DNA of 64,000 bases from the NCBI GenBank assembly GCA_015057275.1, contig SVEO01000002.1, positions 103,784 through 167,783 on the forward strand. Direction: 5' to 3'. Every line of letters starts with the position of its first letter. The first letter of the stretch is position 1. The notes under the pieces were generated by a model. It was not told the origin of the DNA. It was given only the letters and a program-made list of their open reading frames with translations, and searched no databases. Origin of the DNA: Lachnospiraceae bacterium. GTDB lineage: Bacteria > Bacillota > Clostridia > Lachnospirales > Lachnospiraceae. Position numbers and translations under genes: made by a program. Positions 52,651 to 60,998 of the stretch are shown here, one piece after another.

Positions 52651-52911
52651 TTAATAACTGCATTTTACTAAAACATCCTCTTCACGCACAGCAACAATGA
52701 TAATATCATGGCCAATTTTGCGTATACACTCAAACGGAATTACAAACTCTAGGTCGCGCCCGAGCACGCCACAAATTTTGCCCGGTCCCGGCACGATGAT
52801 GTGTGTGATGCACCCATTCTCTAAGTCTACTTTCAAATCCGAGACAAACCCGAGCCGCTTGCAATCGCAATCGTTAATTACTTCTTTTTGCCTTAAATCA
52901 TAAATTCTCAT
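52651..52911 (-). CDS. ylmC: YlmC/YmxH family PRC-barrel sporulation protein
   Basis: An 86-residue PRC-barrel protein of the YlmC/YmxH family, found beside sigG in sporulating Firmicutes. It begins MRIYDLRQKEVINDCDCKRL with GFVSDLKVDLENGCITHIIV in the barrel and ends in the DIIIVAVREEDVLVK strand. AGGA lies 6 bases before the ATG at 52911. The precise role in sporulation is not established; the barrel resembles RNA- or protein-binding modules. Confidence 0.9.
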   Translation of the reverse strand: MRIYDLRQKEVINDCDCKRLGFVSDLKVDLENGCITHIIVPGPGKICGVLGRDLEFVIPFECIRKIGHDIIIVAVREEDVLVKCSY

Positions 52912-53072
52912 ATTATTCCTACGCACTTTTTTTTAGTATATGCGCAGAAATACGGTGCGTGAAAAACCAGTTTCTATTGTTTTTATTATAAAATTGAAGC
53001 AACATACTGTCAAGAAAAACACGCCGGAAATTTCCACACCGTCATCGGCTATATCTTATGTTTTATTTCCCT

Positions 53073-54677
53073 CTAATCTTCTGACTCAGCTTCTTTCTCC
53101 GTCTCTGATTCTTCTGCCAGCATCAGATAGCTACTCACACAGTACAGTGTCTGTCCGTTATATTCCACTTTAGACCAGCCCACCTCAGTATTTATTCCGA
53201 TTCTTCGTATCACATCGCCTCGCACGATTTGCACTACCACCTCTGAATCTTCGTTTGTAACACTTGGAAGTGTACGCAGATTAACGGCATCCTTTGCCGT
53301 TACCCATTCATCCACTGCCGTAAATTGCGTTTTTATTCCGGAGTTGCTCTCTGATTCAGGCGTCTCTGTTGTAGGTATCTGATAATTCAAATCGGTTGTC
53401 AAATAACCGGAAACCGCATAATACGTCTTTCCGTTGAATACCACTCTGGACCAGCCACTGTCGCTGAGTCCTGTCCGCGTTGCCACCTCTCCATTTGACA
53501 GCGTATACATCACGTTACTATCACTGCCCTGACTCGGAATGTCGCGTAAATTAGTTCTCTCCTTAGCCGTAACTGATTCATTTATTTCCTTAAAATTCAT
53601 CAGTGCTTCCACATTTGCGGTTACTTCTTCTTCAACTTCACTATTTTGCGCCCCGGTTGTGTTTTTAAATCCAAAATATGCCACATTTAAATCCACCGGC
53701 TTACTGATGCCCGGCACGTTTCCGTTGTTAGTATATTGCCACATGTCATGGGCTCCGGAATATGACGATGCCGCTGTCCTCGGATATGCTTCCGCCGGGT
53801 ATTGCGCTACCCAAATTTTATATTTTGCCTCAATGCGGGTGGTCTCCCATTTTGCATTCCCTTCCAATTCACTTTTGGCAGCATAAAACATCGGTGTATA
53901 ACCACGCTCTGCAATGTGATTAAGAAATGTCATTGCAAAATCGGTCCGCTCTGTTTTCGTCAGGCTATATTGTCTGTTTTCTGAATCTTCAAATCCTTCA
54001 CAGTTGTAAACAACCGGATATGTAATAGGGTAACCGCCAATATAATCCGCGACCCAATTTGCTTCTGATAGGGCTTCCTCTTTTGTTATCGCAGTGGAAA
54101 AGAAATAAACACCTATCTTAATACCATACTTTGAAGCCTCCTGCATATTATATTTAGCATTGCTGTCGGCAACAATTTCGCCTGTTTTCAGGGTGCGATA
54201 TCCAACTCGAATCATTGCAAAGTCTATACCGGAAGTTGCTACTTTTTCCCAGTCGATTGTTCCCTGATATTTTGCAACATCAATGCCTAAGGTCAGCTCT
54301 GATGTTTCATTTACATTTTCTGTGACCTGCGAAATATCCACACTTGCGCCTTCCTGCGATGTCATATTTCCGCCCGTCCCATTCTGTGGATCCTCTTCTT
54401 CTATAATCGTACCTGTCTCTGTATTATTTCCCGCAGAATCTTCTTTCGCTTGTTCTTTGGAATTTTCTGTCTGCTTCTCGCTACCCTCACCGTTTTTTTC
54501 GGTAACGTCTGTACTTCCTGTGATTGCCACATTATTTTCCTCTTTATTGTCTGATGTATGACATACCACATTTACTGCTATTATGACTGCCAACACCACT
54601 CCAATCACAACACTAATAAAAATTCCTCGCTGTTTTTTCTCTAGACCATTCCACCAGACTGAAATTCGTCCACGCAT
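53073..54677 (-). CDS. Membrane-anchored GH25 lysozyme with two SH3-like domains
   Basis: A 534-residue muramidase-like protein between ylmC and sigG. Residues ~20-42 form a membrane anchor, ~45-125 are a low-complexity Glu/Asn/Thr linker, ~128-320 the GH25 domain starting LTLGIDVAKYQGTIDWEKV, and two bacterial SH3 repeats follow (~365-420 and ~455-525, each with TAKxxxNLR). GH25 normally uses an Asp-x-Glu pair; here the site reads VVYNCEGFED, Asn in place of the Asp, with the first Asp (GIDV) and the Glu kept. Activity may be altered. The ATG at 54677 has GGGAGG upstream. A role in peptidoglycan remodelling during sporulation is suggested by context. Confidence 0.88.
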   Translation of the reverse strand: MRGRISVWWNGLEKKQRGIFISVVIGVVLAVIIAVNVVCHTSDNKEENNVAITGSTDVTEKNGEGSEKQTENSKEQAKEDSAGNNTETGTIIEEEDPQNGTGGNMTSQEGASVDISQVTENVNETSELTLGIDVAKYQGTIDWEKVATSGIDFAMIRVGYRTLKTGEIVADSNAKYNMQEASKYGIKIGVYFFSTAITKEEALSEANWVADYIGGYPITYPVVYNCEGFEDSENRQYSLTKTERTDFAMTFLNHIAERGYTPMFYAAKSELEGNAKWETTRIEAKYKIWVAQYPAEAYPRTAASSYSGAHDMWQYTNNGNVPGISKPVDLNVAYFGFKNTTGAQNSEVEEEVTANVEALMNFKEINESVTAKERTNLRDIPSQGSDSNVMYTLSNGEVATRTGLSDSGWSRVVFNGKTYYAVSGYLTTDLNYQIPTTETPESESNSGIKTQFTAVDEWVTAKDAVNLRTLPSVTNEDSEVVVQIVRGDVIRRIGINTEVGWSKVEYNGQTLYCVSSYLMLAEESETEKEAESED

Positions 54678-54836
54678 AATCTCCCTCCCATTTCCAATCA
54701 ATCACGGCAACACTTTCCTTCAAACAAATCGCCGGTTCCAAATGAGCGAACTCTTGTAATTTGCTTTTTAAGTATAACATACCCCCGTTCACTCTGCAAC
54801 AAACAGCTCGACAGCATTATCGGCTAAAAATACAAA

Positions 54837-54892
54837 GACACAGTGCGTTTCTATATCCACTCTGTCTGCATAGATACTGAAACCACTGTGTC
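54837..54892 (-). terminator. Terminator after sigG
   Basis: GACACAGTG/CACTGTGTC stem extended across one mismatch by GTTTC/GAAAC, with a loop of about 28 bases; the minus strand continues TTTGTATTTTTAG. It starts 5 bases past the sigG stop. Confidence 0.78.
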
Positions 54893-54897
54893 CTTTA

Positions 54898-55680
54898 TCA
54901 ATCCATTAAATAATTTTTCATAGTTTTTAGCGCATTTTTTTCCAGCCGTGAAACCTGCGCCTGCGAGATGCCAATCTCCTCCGCTACTTCCATCTGCGTT
55001 TTGCCGCGGTAAAATCGCAGACTGATGATGTTGCGTTCCCGTTCCGGCAACCGTTTTAAGGCTTCTGCGAGGGCAATACGTTCAACCCATGCATCCTCCT
55101 TGTTTTTCTTATCGCTAATCTGGTCCATGACATAGAGCGTGTCACCGCCCTGTTCGTACACCGGCTCATAGAGTGACACCGGACTTTGAATCGCATCCAG
55201 TGCCACAATCACATCCTCCTTCGGCACTTCAATCGCCTCGGCAATCTCCTCGATGCTCGGTTCCTTTTGGTATTTTTTCATCAACACTTCCTTTGTGTAA
55301 ATTGCCTTGTATGCAATGTCGCGCAACGAACGGCTGACGCGCAATGGGCTTACCGAATCGCGCAGATACCGCTTAATTTCACCCATAATCATCGGTACTG
55401 CGTATGTGCTGAACTTCACATCAAGCGAGCGGTCAAAATTGTCAATCGCCTTCATCAAACCGATGCACCCAATTTGAAACAAATCATCCACATTTTCGCC
55501 GGAGCTCGAAAAACGCTGAATGATACTCAACACCAATCTCAAATTCCCCTTGATGTACTGCTCTCTTGCTTCCTTATCTCCCTTTTCAATCCGTTCAAAT
55601 AATTCCTCCTTTTCTTCCTCGCTGAGTAACGGCAGCTTCGCCGTATTTACACCACATATTTCAACCTTATATAAAGCCAT
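54898..55680 (-). CDS. sigG: Sporulation sigma factor SigG
   Basis: Sigma-G directs late forespore transcription after engulfment. The 260-residue product begins with KVEICGVNTAKLPLL, diagnostic of SigG, then region 2 (~35-105, DDLFQIGCIGLMKAIDNFD), region 3 and region 4 (~205-255, KTQMEVAEEIGISQAQVSRL). Start ATG at 55680 with GGAGAG 4 bases upstream. A perfect 12-bp hairpin abuts that SD, and a perfect 0A box lies 110 bases upstream. Order spoIIGA-sigE-sigG is the standard spoIIG-spoIIIG arrangement. Confidence 0.97.
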   Translation of the reverse strand: MALYKVEICGVNTAKLPLLSEEEKEELFERIEKGDKEAREQYIKGNLRLVLSIIQRFSSSGENVDDLFQIGCIGLMKAIDNFDRSLDVKFSTYAVPMIMGEIKRYLRDSVSPLRVSRSLRDIAYKAIYTKEVLMKKYQKEPSIEEIAEAIEVPKEDVIVALDAIQSPVSLYEPVYEQGGDTLYVMDQISDKKNKEDAWVERIALAEALKRLPERERNIISLRFYRGKTQMEVAEEIGISQAQVSRLEKNALKTMKNYLMD

Positions 55681-55690
55681 CGTTCTCTCC

Positions 55691-55720
55691 ATCCTTTTTC
55701 TATTGTTCTAGAAAAAGGAT
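55691..55720 (-). promoter_or_regulatory. Leader hairpin directly before the sigG SD
   Basis: A perfect 12-bp stem ATCCTTTTTCTA/TAGAAAAAGGAT with a six-base loop. Its 3' arm ends at the base before GGAGAG, the sigG SD (55690-55685). It could lower ribosome access or act as a terminator-like barrier between sigE and sigG. A leader stem-loop that limits sigma-G synthesis has been described for B. subtilis spoIIIG; equivalence is inference. Confidence 0.7.
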
Positions 55721-55786
55721 TTGCTGAATCGATTCGCTTTATTCTTCAAAAATCTGTGAACGGCCGTGTCAAGGGGATAAATTTTT

Positions 55787-55793
55787 TTCGACA
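55787..55793 (-). promoter_or_regulatory. 0A box upstream of sigG
   Basis: Perfect TGTCGAA (minus strand) within TTTTGTCGAAAAAA. A TTGACA (55772-55767) follows 14 bases downstream, but no good -10 at normal or 21-base spacing is seen. Possible Spo0A control of sigG. Confidence 0.45.
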
Positions 55794-55855
55794 AAATTTT
55801 CTGTTTTTCGCGATAAAACACGGTCAATTCCGCGTATTTATGCCATTTTTATGTT

Positions 55856-56599
55856 CTAGCGCACCATTTCCTTGCGCAATCTCTTAATAATCTTTTTCTC
55901 CAGTCTTGAAATGTATGACTGGGAAATCCCCAACAAATCGGCGACCTCTTTTTGCGTCATCTCAATATCGTCCGGGTCGTTGATTCCATAGCGCAACTCG
56001 ACAATCGTGCGTTCTCTCGGCGGCAGCTTACAAATAGCCGCGCGCAGCATTTTGCGCTCTGCTTCCTCCTCCATGTCTTTAGAAATTACATCCTCTTCCG
56101 TGCCCAAAATGTCCGACAAAAGCAGCTCGTTACCATCCCAATCAACATTAAGCGGCTCATCGATACTAACCTCAAAGCGAGTTTTTTGGCTGCGCCGTAA
56201 ATGCATCAATATTTCATTTTCAATACATCGGGAGGCGTACGTAGCCAACTTGATATTTTTGCTGGGATTAAACGTATTAATCGCCTTAATCAGACCGATT
56301 GTCCCTATGGAAATCAGGTCTTCCACTCCCACACCGGTGTTGTCAAACTTTTTAGCAATGTACACAACCAAGCGCAGATTATGTTCAATTAAAATGGATT
56401 TAGCGTCTTTTGCCTCCATTTCGTCTTCCGAATCAAGTGCTTCGATACATTCCTGCTCGTCATCCGGTTCAAGCGGCGCCGGCAACACGTCCGCACCCCC
56501 AATGTAGTGAATTTCTCCTTCTTTTGCAAAAATCACATTTTTTACGGTCGGCACAACTTTAAGCTGTGCCTTTTCCGGTATGGAAACTTTTATTACCAT
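55856..56599 (-). CDS. sigE: Sporulation sigma factor SigE precursor
   Basis: Sigma-E is the first mother-cell sigma factor, made as an inactive precursor and activated by SpoIIGA. The 247-residue product has a pro-region of about 30 residues before [17 protein letters not shown], then region 2 (~70-140, [20 protein letters not shown] and [17 protein letters not shown]), and region 4 (~190-240, [19 protein letters not shown]). The SD GGGGG is 11 bases from this ATG but only 6 from an upstream out-of-frame ATG (56604) that opens a three-codon frame, ATG CTA TGG TAA. Follows truncated spoIIGA by 17 bases. Confidence 0.96.
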   Translation of the reverse strand: MVIKVSIPEKAQLKVVPTVKNVIFAKEGEIHYIGGADVLPAPLEPDDEQECIEALDSEDEMEAKDAKSILIEHNLRLVVYIAKKFDNTGVGVEDLISIGTIGLIKAINTFNPSKNIKLATYASRCIENEILMHLRRSQKTRFEVSIDEPLNVDWDGNELLLSDILGTEEDVISKDMEEEAERKMLRAAICKLPPRERTIVELRYGINDPDDIEMTQKEVADLLGISQSYISRLEKKIIKRLRKEMVR

Positions 56600-56616
56600 A
56601 GCATTTTATTCCCCCT

Positions 56617-56982
56617 TTACGAAAGCAAGTCCGAGTGCAGCAGCATCTGATATGCACCGTTTGCGGAAATTGTGCCGCGCACAATACCAATCATTGGCTC
56701 TTTGATGCTCTTCTTTTTTCGCCCTTTTTGCAAATCCATGCGGTCAAAAATTACCCCCTGCATGACCCCATGACTTCTCCCCACGCTCCGATACGGAATC
56801 AAGCGAAACTGCTGCGCTAATTCTTTTCGCGAAAAATACGGTAAAAGGTATGCTTCCTCCAGTACAGAAACCGGCTTGCCGCTAATCGGTTCAACCAAAA
56901 AATTACCGGTATCCAGAAGTGCCGTCAACGGGACTGTAACCTCCCGCAAACACAAAGTAACCTCCCAATATGTTTTCCTCAC
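56617..56982 (-). CDS. spoIIGA: SpoIIGA protease domain without the membrane domain
   Basis: SpoIIGA is the aspartic protease that cleaves pro-sigma-E. This product is only 121 residues; family members are about 290-310, with five N-terminal membrane helices. What remains is the protease half: VPLTALLDTGNFLVEPISGK (catalytic Asp25 in DTGN), PYRSVGRSHGVMQGVIFD and the GAYQMLLHSDLL end. Translation begins at a GTG with AGGTG 6 bases upstream; an in-frame TGA directly precedes the GTG, and no membrane-domain sequence is found in the 180 bases up to argH. The missing part normally receives the SpoIIR signal, so coupling of sigma-E to the forespore would be changed or lost. Confidence 0.88.
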   Translation of the reverse strand: MRKTYWEVTLCLREVTVPLTALLDTGNFLVEPISGKPVSVLEEAYLLPYFSRKELAQQFRLIPYRSVGRSHGVMQGVIFDRMDLQKGRKKKSIKEPMIGIVRGTISANGAYQMLLHSDLLS

Positions 56983-57011
56983 TCATTCACCTGCTAAAAT
57001 TTGTCCCTCAT

Positions 57012-57044
57012 ATCCTAGCACAACGCCTTTGCAGATTGTGTCAT
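57012..57044 (-). promoter_or_regulatory. Putative Spo0A-type promoter of spoIIGA-sigE
   Basis: On the minus strand ATGACA (57044-57039) and TAGGAT (57017-57012) are 21 bases apart, like the 21-22-base spacing of Spo0A-activated promoters. A 6-of-7 0A box, TATCGAA (57111-57105), lies 60 bases further up, inside the divergent argH promoter. Confidence 0.5.
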
Positions 57045-57097
57045 AACAGGGGAGTTGGAATTATTTTTTTATCCACTAAATTTTACAAATTTTGAAT

Positions 57098-57126
57098 TGT
57101 TTTTTCGATAGGGGGGTGTTATACTA
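57098..57126 (+). promoter_or_regulatory. Sigma-A promoter for argH
   Basis: TTGTTT (57098-57103) and TATACT (57121-57126) with a 17-base spacer. The spacer contains the 0A-like TTCGATA. Confidence 0.6.
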
Positions 57127-57159
57127 TGAAATTGATGAGAAAATTTTTTGGAGGTGCCT

Positions 57160-58533
57160 ATGAAGCTATGGGGCGGCCGTTTCACGAAAGAAACAAACCA
57201 GTTAGTACACAATTTCAATGAATCCCTCTCGTTCGACCAGCGTTTTTATAAGCAGGATATCACCGGCAGTATCGCGCATGTGACGATGCTTGCAAAGCAG
57301 GGAATTTTGACGAATGAGGACCGCGACGCGATTATCGTCGGCTTAAAGAGCATTGAAGCAGATATTACAAACGGAACTTTAGAATTTGATTTACAATATG
57401 AGGATATTCACAGCTTTGTAGAAGCCAACTTGATTGAGCGCATCGGCGAGGCCGGCAAGCGCTTACATACCGGCCGCAGCCGTAACGACCAGGTGGCACT
57501 TGATATGAAACTTTATACACGCGATGAGGTGCAGGCAGTCGACGAGCTGCTGGTGACACTGTTAAAAGTCGTCCTTCGCCTGATGGAAGAAAATACCGAG
57601 ACATTTATGCCGGGCTTTACCCATCTGCAGAAGGCTCAGCCGATTACTGCAGCGCATCATCTAGGCGCCTACTTTGAGATGTTTAAGCGTGACCGCTCCC
57701 GTCTGCACGACATTTACGAGCGTATGAATTACTGTCCGCTCGGTGCCGGTGCTTTGGCAGGTACGACCTATCCGCTGGACCGCGATTACAGCGCGCAGTT
57801 GTTAGGCTTCTACGGTCCGACATTAAACAGCATCGATTCCGTGGCAGACCGTGACTACTTACTTGAATTCTTGAGCGCATTATCCATTATTATGATGCAT
57901 TTGAGCCGCTTCTCCGAGGAAATCATTTTGTGGAATTCGAATGAGTACCGTTTTATTGAACTTGACGACGCCTACAGTACCGGAAGCAGCATTATGCCGC
58001 AGAAGAAAAATCCGGATATAGCTGAACTTGTACGCGGTAAGACCGGACGTGTCTACGGAGCACTAACCTCGCTCTTAACAACAATGAAGGGCTTGCCGCT
58101 CGCTTATAATAAGGACATGCAGGAGGACAAGGAGCTCACTTTTGATGCGATTGATACTGCCAAAGGCTGTATTGCCCTGTTCACCGGTATGATTAATACG
58201 ATGACCTTCTTAAAAGACAACATGGAAGCAAGCGCCAAAAACGGCTTTACAAATGCAACCGATGCAGCGGACTATTTGGTTAAACACGGCGTTCCGTTCC
58301 GCGATGCGCATGGTATTGTCGGTCAGCTTGTTCTTTTCTGCATCGAGAAAAACATTGCCCTCGATGACATGACTTTGGAAGAGTTCAAAGCTATCAGTCC
58401 GGTATTTGAGGAAGACATTTACGAAGCGATTTCTTTAAAAACCTGTGTAGAAAAGCGTCTGACCATCGGTGCGCCAAGCACTACATCGATGAGCGCAGTC
58501 ATCGCTAAGGAAAAAGAATATTTAGGATTGTAA
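57160..58533 (+). CDS. argH: Argininosuccinate lyase
   Basis: ArgH splits argininosuccinate to arginine and fumarate, the last step of arginine synthesis. The 457-residue product begins [20 protein letters not shown], contains [13 protein letters not shown] (~105-117), THLQKAQPI and the signature [12 protein letters not shown] (~275-286) with the catalytic Ser. GGAGG lies 6 bases before the ATG at 57160. argG is not adjacent; the gene is a single transcription unit with its own promoter and terminator. Confidence 0.98.
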   Translation: MKLWGGRFTKETNQLVHNFNESLSFDQRFYKQDITGSIAHVTMLAKQGILTNEDRDAIIVGLKSIEADITNGTLEFDLQYEDIHSFVEANLIERIGEAGKRLHTGRSRNDQVALDMKLYTRDEVQAVDELLVTLLKVVLRLMEENTETFMPGFTHLQKAQPITAAHHLGAYFEMFKRDRSRLHDIYERMNYCPLGAGALAGTTYPLDRDYSAQLLGFYGPTLNSIDSVADRDYLLEFLSALSIIMMHLSRFSEEIILWNSNEYRFIELDDAYSTGSSIMPQKKNPDIAELVRGKTGRVYGALTSLLTTMKGLPLAYNKDMQEDKELTFDAIDTAKGCIALFTGMINTMTFLKDNMEASAKNGFTNATDAADYLVKHGVPFRDAHGIVGQLVLFCIEKNIALDDMTLEEFKAISPVFEEDIYEAISLKTCVEKRLTIGAPSTTSMSAVIAKEKEYLGL

Positions 58534-58538
58534 TTTAC

Positions 58539-58569
58539 AAAGGATGTGTCGTACGGCGCATCCTTTTTC
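58539..58569 (+). terminator. Terminator after argH
   Basis: AAAGGATGTG/CGCATCCTTT stem (58539-58548, 58557-58566; one G-U pair) with an 8-base loop, continuing TTTTTCC. Confidence 0.85.
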
Positions 58570-58621
58570 CGCAAACTATAAGGGAGGTTGCGCAGACATT
58601 ACAAATGCTGTGCGAAAAAAT

Positions 58622-59320
58622 ATGCTAAAAGTTGATAATTTAACAAAAAAATACGGCAAAACGCTTGCTAATGACCATGTTTCATTTGAAATCCCATCCG
58701 GAAGCATCGCGGTCCTGCTCGGCCCAAACGGCGCCGGCAAAAGTACAGCCATGAAGGCAATCATGGGCTTTCTAAAATATGAGGGTTTGATTACTGTTGA
58801 TGGTCTGGATAATAAAAGCGTTGCTGCCAAGCGCATTCTTGGCTATGTACCCGAAATTCCAGCGCTCTACCCAAATCTCACTGTCATCGAGCACATGGAA
58901 TTTATTGCTCGCGCCTATAAGCTTAAAAATTATAAAGACAATATTATTTCACTTTTAACGCGCATGGAGCTGCTTGATAAAAAGGATAAATTTGGCGATG
59001 AATTATCGAAAGGCATGCAACAAAAACTGAGTATCTGCTGCGGCCTACTTCCACGTCCTCGCTACATACTTTTTGACGAGCCGATGATTGGCTTGGATCC
59101 ACATGCCATCAAGGAGCTGAAAACCATTTTCCGCGAGTTACGTGACGATGGATGCACGATGCTCGTCAGTACACATATGATTGACAGTATGGAGATGCTT
59201 TGGGATCGTACCATTATTATGAAAGACGGTAAGGCACTTGCCAACATCGGCAGGGATGAAATATCCTCCGGTTCTTTGGAAGATTACTTCTTCGCTTTGA
59301 CGGAGGGTACGAACGAATGA
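58622..59320 (+). CDS. ABC transporter ATP-binding protein
   Basis: The 232-residue ATPase of an ABC-2-type exporter. Walker A is LGPNGAGKST (~36-45), the signature region LSKGMQQKLSI (~131-141), Walker B YILFDEPMIGLDP (~150-162) and the switch His in STHM (~184). The ATG at 58622 has no good SD, but starting there gives MLKVDNLTKKYGK, the usual N-terminus; a GGAGG lies 30 bases further upstream. The stop overlaps the start of the permease gene (ATGA). Cargo unknown. Confidence 0.93.
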   Translation: MLKVDNLTKKYGKTLANDHVSFEIPSGSIAVLLGPNGAGKSTAMKAIMGFLKYEGLITVDGLDNKSVAAKRILGYVPEIPALYPNLTVIEHMEFIARAYKLKNYKDNIISLLTRMELLDKKDKFGDELSKGMQQKLSICCGLLPRPRYILFDEPMIGLDPHAIKELKTIFRELRDDGCTMLVSTHMIDSMEMLWDRTIIMKDGKALANIGRDEISSGSLEDYFFALTEGTNE

Positions 59321-60966
59321 TAAATTTACTCATTTACTATGTCACACACTCACTCAAAAATTCCATCAAGCGCACTTGGAAAGTCTGGTTAATCGTTTTT
59401 TCAATCTTTCTATTTTTCATTGGCGTAGGAATTTTTGCCGGTTCAAAGGCAAAAGACTCCACCGTCATTGGCGAAAACGACAGCAGTACAGTGACAATGG
59501 AATCGGTTGAGGATTATATGGAAGAAGATGAAATGACAGAAGCGGATGTTCGGGAAATGATGGTTTGCATCGAGTCAGCAGTTCTCATCATTTTATTTGC
59601 CATCGTTCTTTTCGGTATCAATGCCGGGCAGAAAAATGGTGCAGATATTTTCACGATGGCTGATGTGAATTTTCTCTTCCCTGCTCCAATGAAGCCACAA
59701 ACCTTGCTGCTATACAAGACAATCTTGCAAATGGGTCTTGTTTTGCTCGGTTCCTGTTACATATTGTTCCAGATTCCAAATCTTGCTACGAACTTGAACT
59801 TATCTCCTGGCAGCATTATTTGCCTGGTTACCGCATACGGTATCATTTTAGTGATGTTGCAGCTGATTCGCATCTGTTCGTATACGTATTTTGCAACACA
59901 TGCACGCTACCGCAAGTATGTAAGTTTCTTTACTAAGCTTCCTCTGCTTGTGTTGGTAATTGTCATCGGCCTAGCATTTCTAGCATTCGACAAAGATATC
60001 TTTAGAACCATGGAATTGTTATTTGCCAATACAGTGACCGATTTCATTCCATTCATCGGTTTTACGAAAGCAATGATTATGCATGGTATAGAAGGTAATT
60101 ATAGTTTTTGCCTACTTTTTACTTTGCTTTCTGTGGTTACTCTTGGCTTGCTTATATGGTTCATCTGGCATTTGAAAGCTGATTTTTACGAAGACTCTCT
60201 TGTTGGGGCAGAGAAAAAGAGTGAGCTACTTGCACAAGCTGAGTCTGGAAAAATAGCCGCCAACACAAAGAAAAAGAAACGAACGGCAAGTAAAAAAGGT
60301 AATTTCCATAAAGGTTACGGTGCTTCCATATTCTTCTTTAAATCGCTTCACACGCGTAAGCAGTATGCAAAATTTGGCATCTTCAGCAAAACATGCGTGA
60401 CTTATTTGTTGGTCGCAATTAGTGTCGGCTTTTTCCTTCGTTTCGTTGTTGATACTTCCAATATCGTATTATTCGGTATTATTATGGTAGTGTTCGTATA
60501 TTTCCGCTCGTATGGTAACCCCATCTCTGACGAAATGGCTCTTCCATATATTTATATGGTACCGGAGAATGCTTATCGCAAAGTCGCATTTACATTCCTC
60601 GCAGGAACTGTTCACACATTGATTGATTTACTACCTGCTTATGTCACATATTGTTTGCTGACCGGCAGTTCGTTGTTAGAGAGTTTATCTTGGTGCCTAT
60701 TGGCACTTTCAATTGACTTCTCAGCATCCGCCTGGGAAATGACACTCTCGATGGTTCTTCCCCGGAAATTTCCGGCATTGATACGTTCCATCCTTGAATT
60801 TTTCCTAAAGTTCATGGCATTTCTTCCGTGCATACTATTCGGCCTATTGGTCGGACTCTTCACAAATGTATCGACTGCCATTCTATGCATTAGCCTATTG
60901 AATGTCCTCATTGGAACCGGTGTCGGCGCTATTGCTCCACCATTCTTTCACATTGCGAAGGAATAA
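59317..60966 (+). CDS. ABC-2-type exporter permease
   Basis: A 549-residue membrane protein translated in overlap with the ATPase gene. About 12 hydrophobic helices are visible: one at ~22-42, one at ~85-105, a cluster ~130-285, a cytoplasmic Lys-rich loop (~300-335, with KKKKRTASKKG), then more helices ~370-540. The build matches large clostridial permeases annotated as putative ABC exporters. It has no identifiable substrate domain. The pair is followed by DUF4317, probably a separate unit. Confidence 0.87.
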   Translation: MINLLIYYVTHSLKNSIKRTWKVWLIVFSIFLFFIGVGIFAGSKAKDSTVIGENDSSTVTMESVEDYMEEDEMTEADVREMMVCIESAVLIILFAIVLFGINAGQKNGADIFTMADVNFLFPAPMKPQTLLLYKTILQMGLVLLGSCYILFQIPNLATNLNLSPGSIICLVTAYGIILVMLQLIRICSYTYFATHARYRKYVSFFTKLPLLVLVIVIGLAFLAFDKDIFRTMELLFANTVTDFIPFIGFTKAMIMHGIEGNYSFCLLFTLLSVVTLGLLIWFIWHLKADFYEDSLVGAEKKSELLAQAESGKIAANTKKKKRTASKKGNFHKGYGASIFFFKSLHTRKQYAKFGIFSKTCVTYLLVAISVGFFLRFVVDTSNIVLFGIIMVVFVYFRSYGNPISDEMALPYIYMVPENAYRKVAFTFLAGTVHTLIDLLPAYVTYCLLTGSSLLESLSWCLLALSIDFSASAWEMTLSMVLPRKFPALIRSILEFFLKFMAFLPCILFGLLVGLFTNVSTAILCISLLNVLIGTGVGAIAPPFFHIAKE

Positions 60967-60998
60967 CAACTATTTAATTTTGAGAAAGGTATCCTATT

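Noticed and set aside
56983..57159. Hidden N-terminal part of SpoIIGA upstream of the short gene
   Set aside because: All minus frames are broken by stops, and the stretch is promoter DNA; no run of hydrophobic codons is present.
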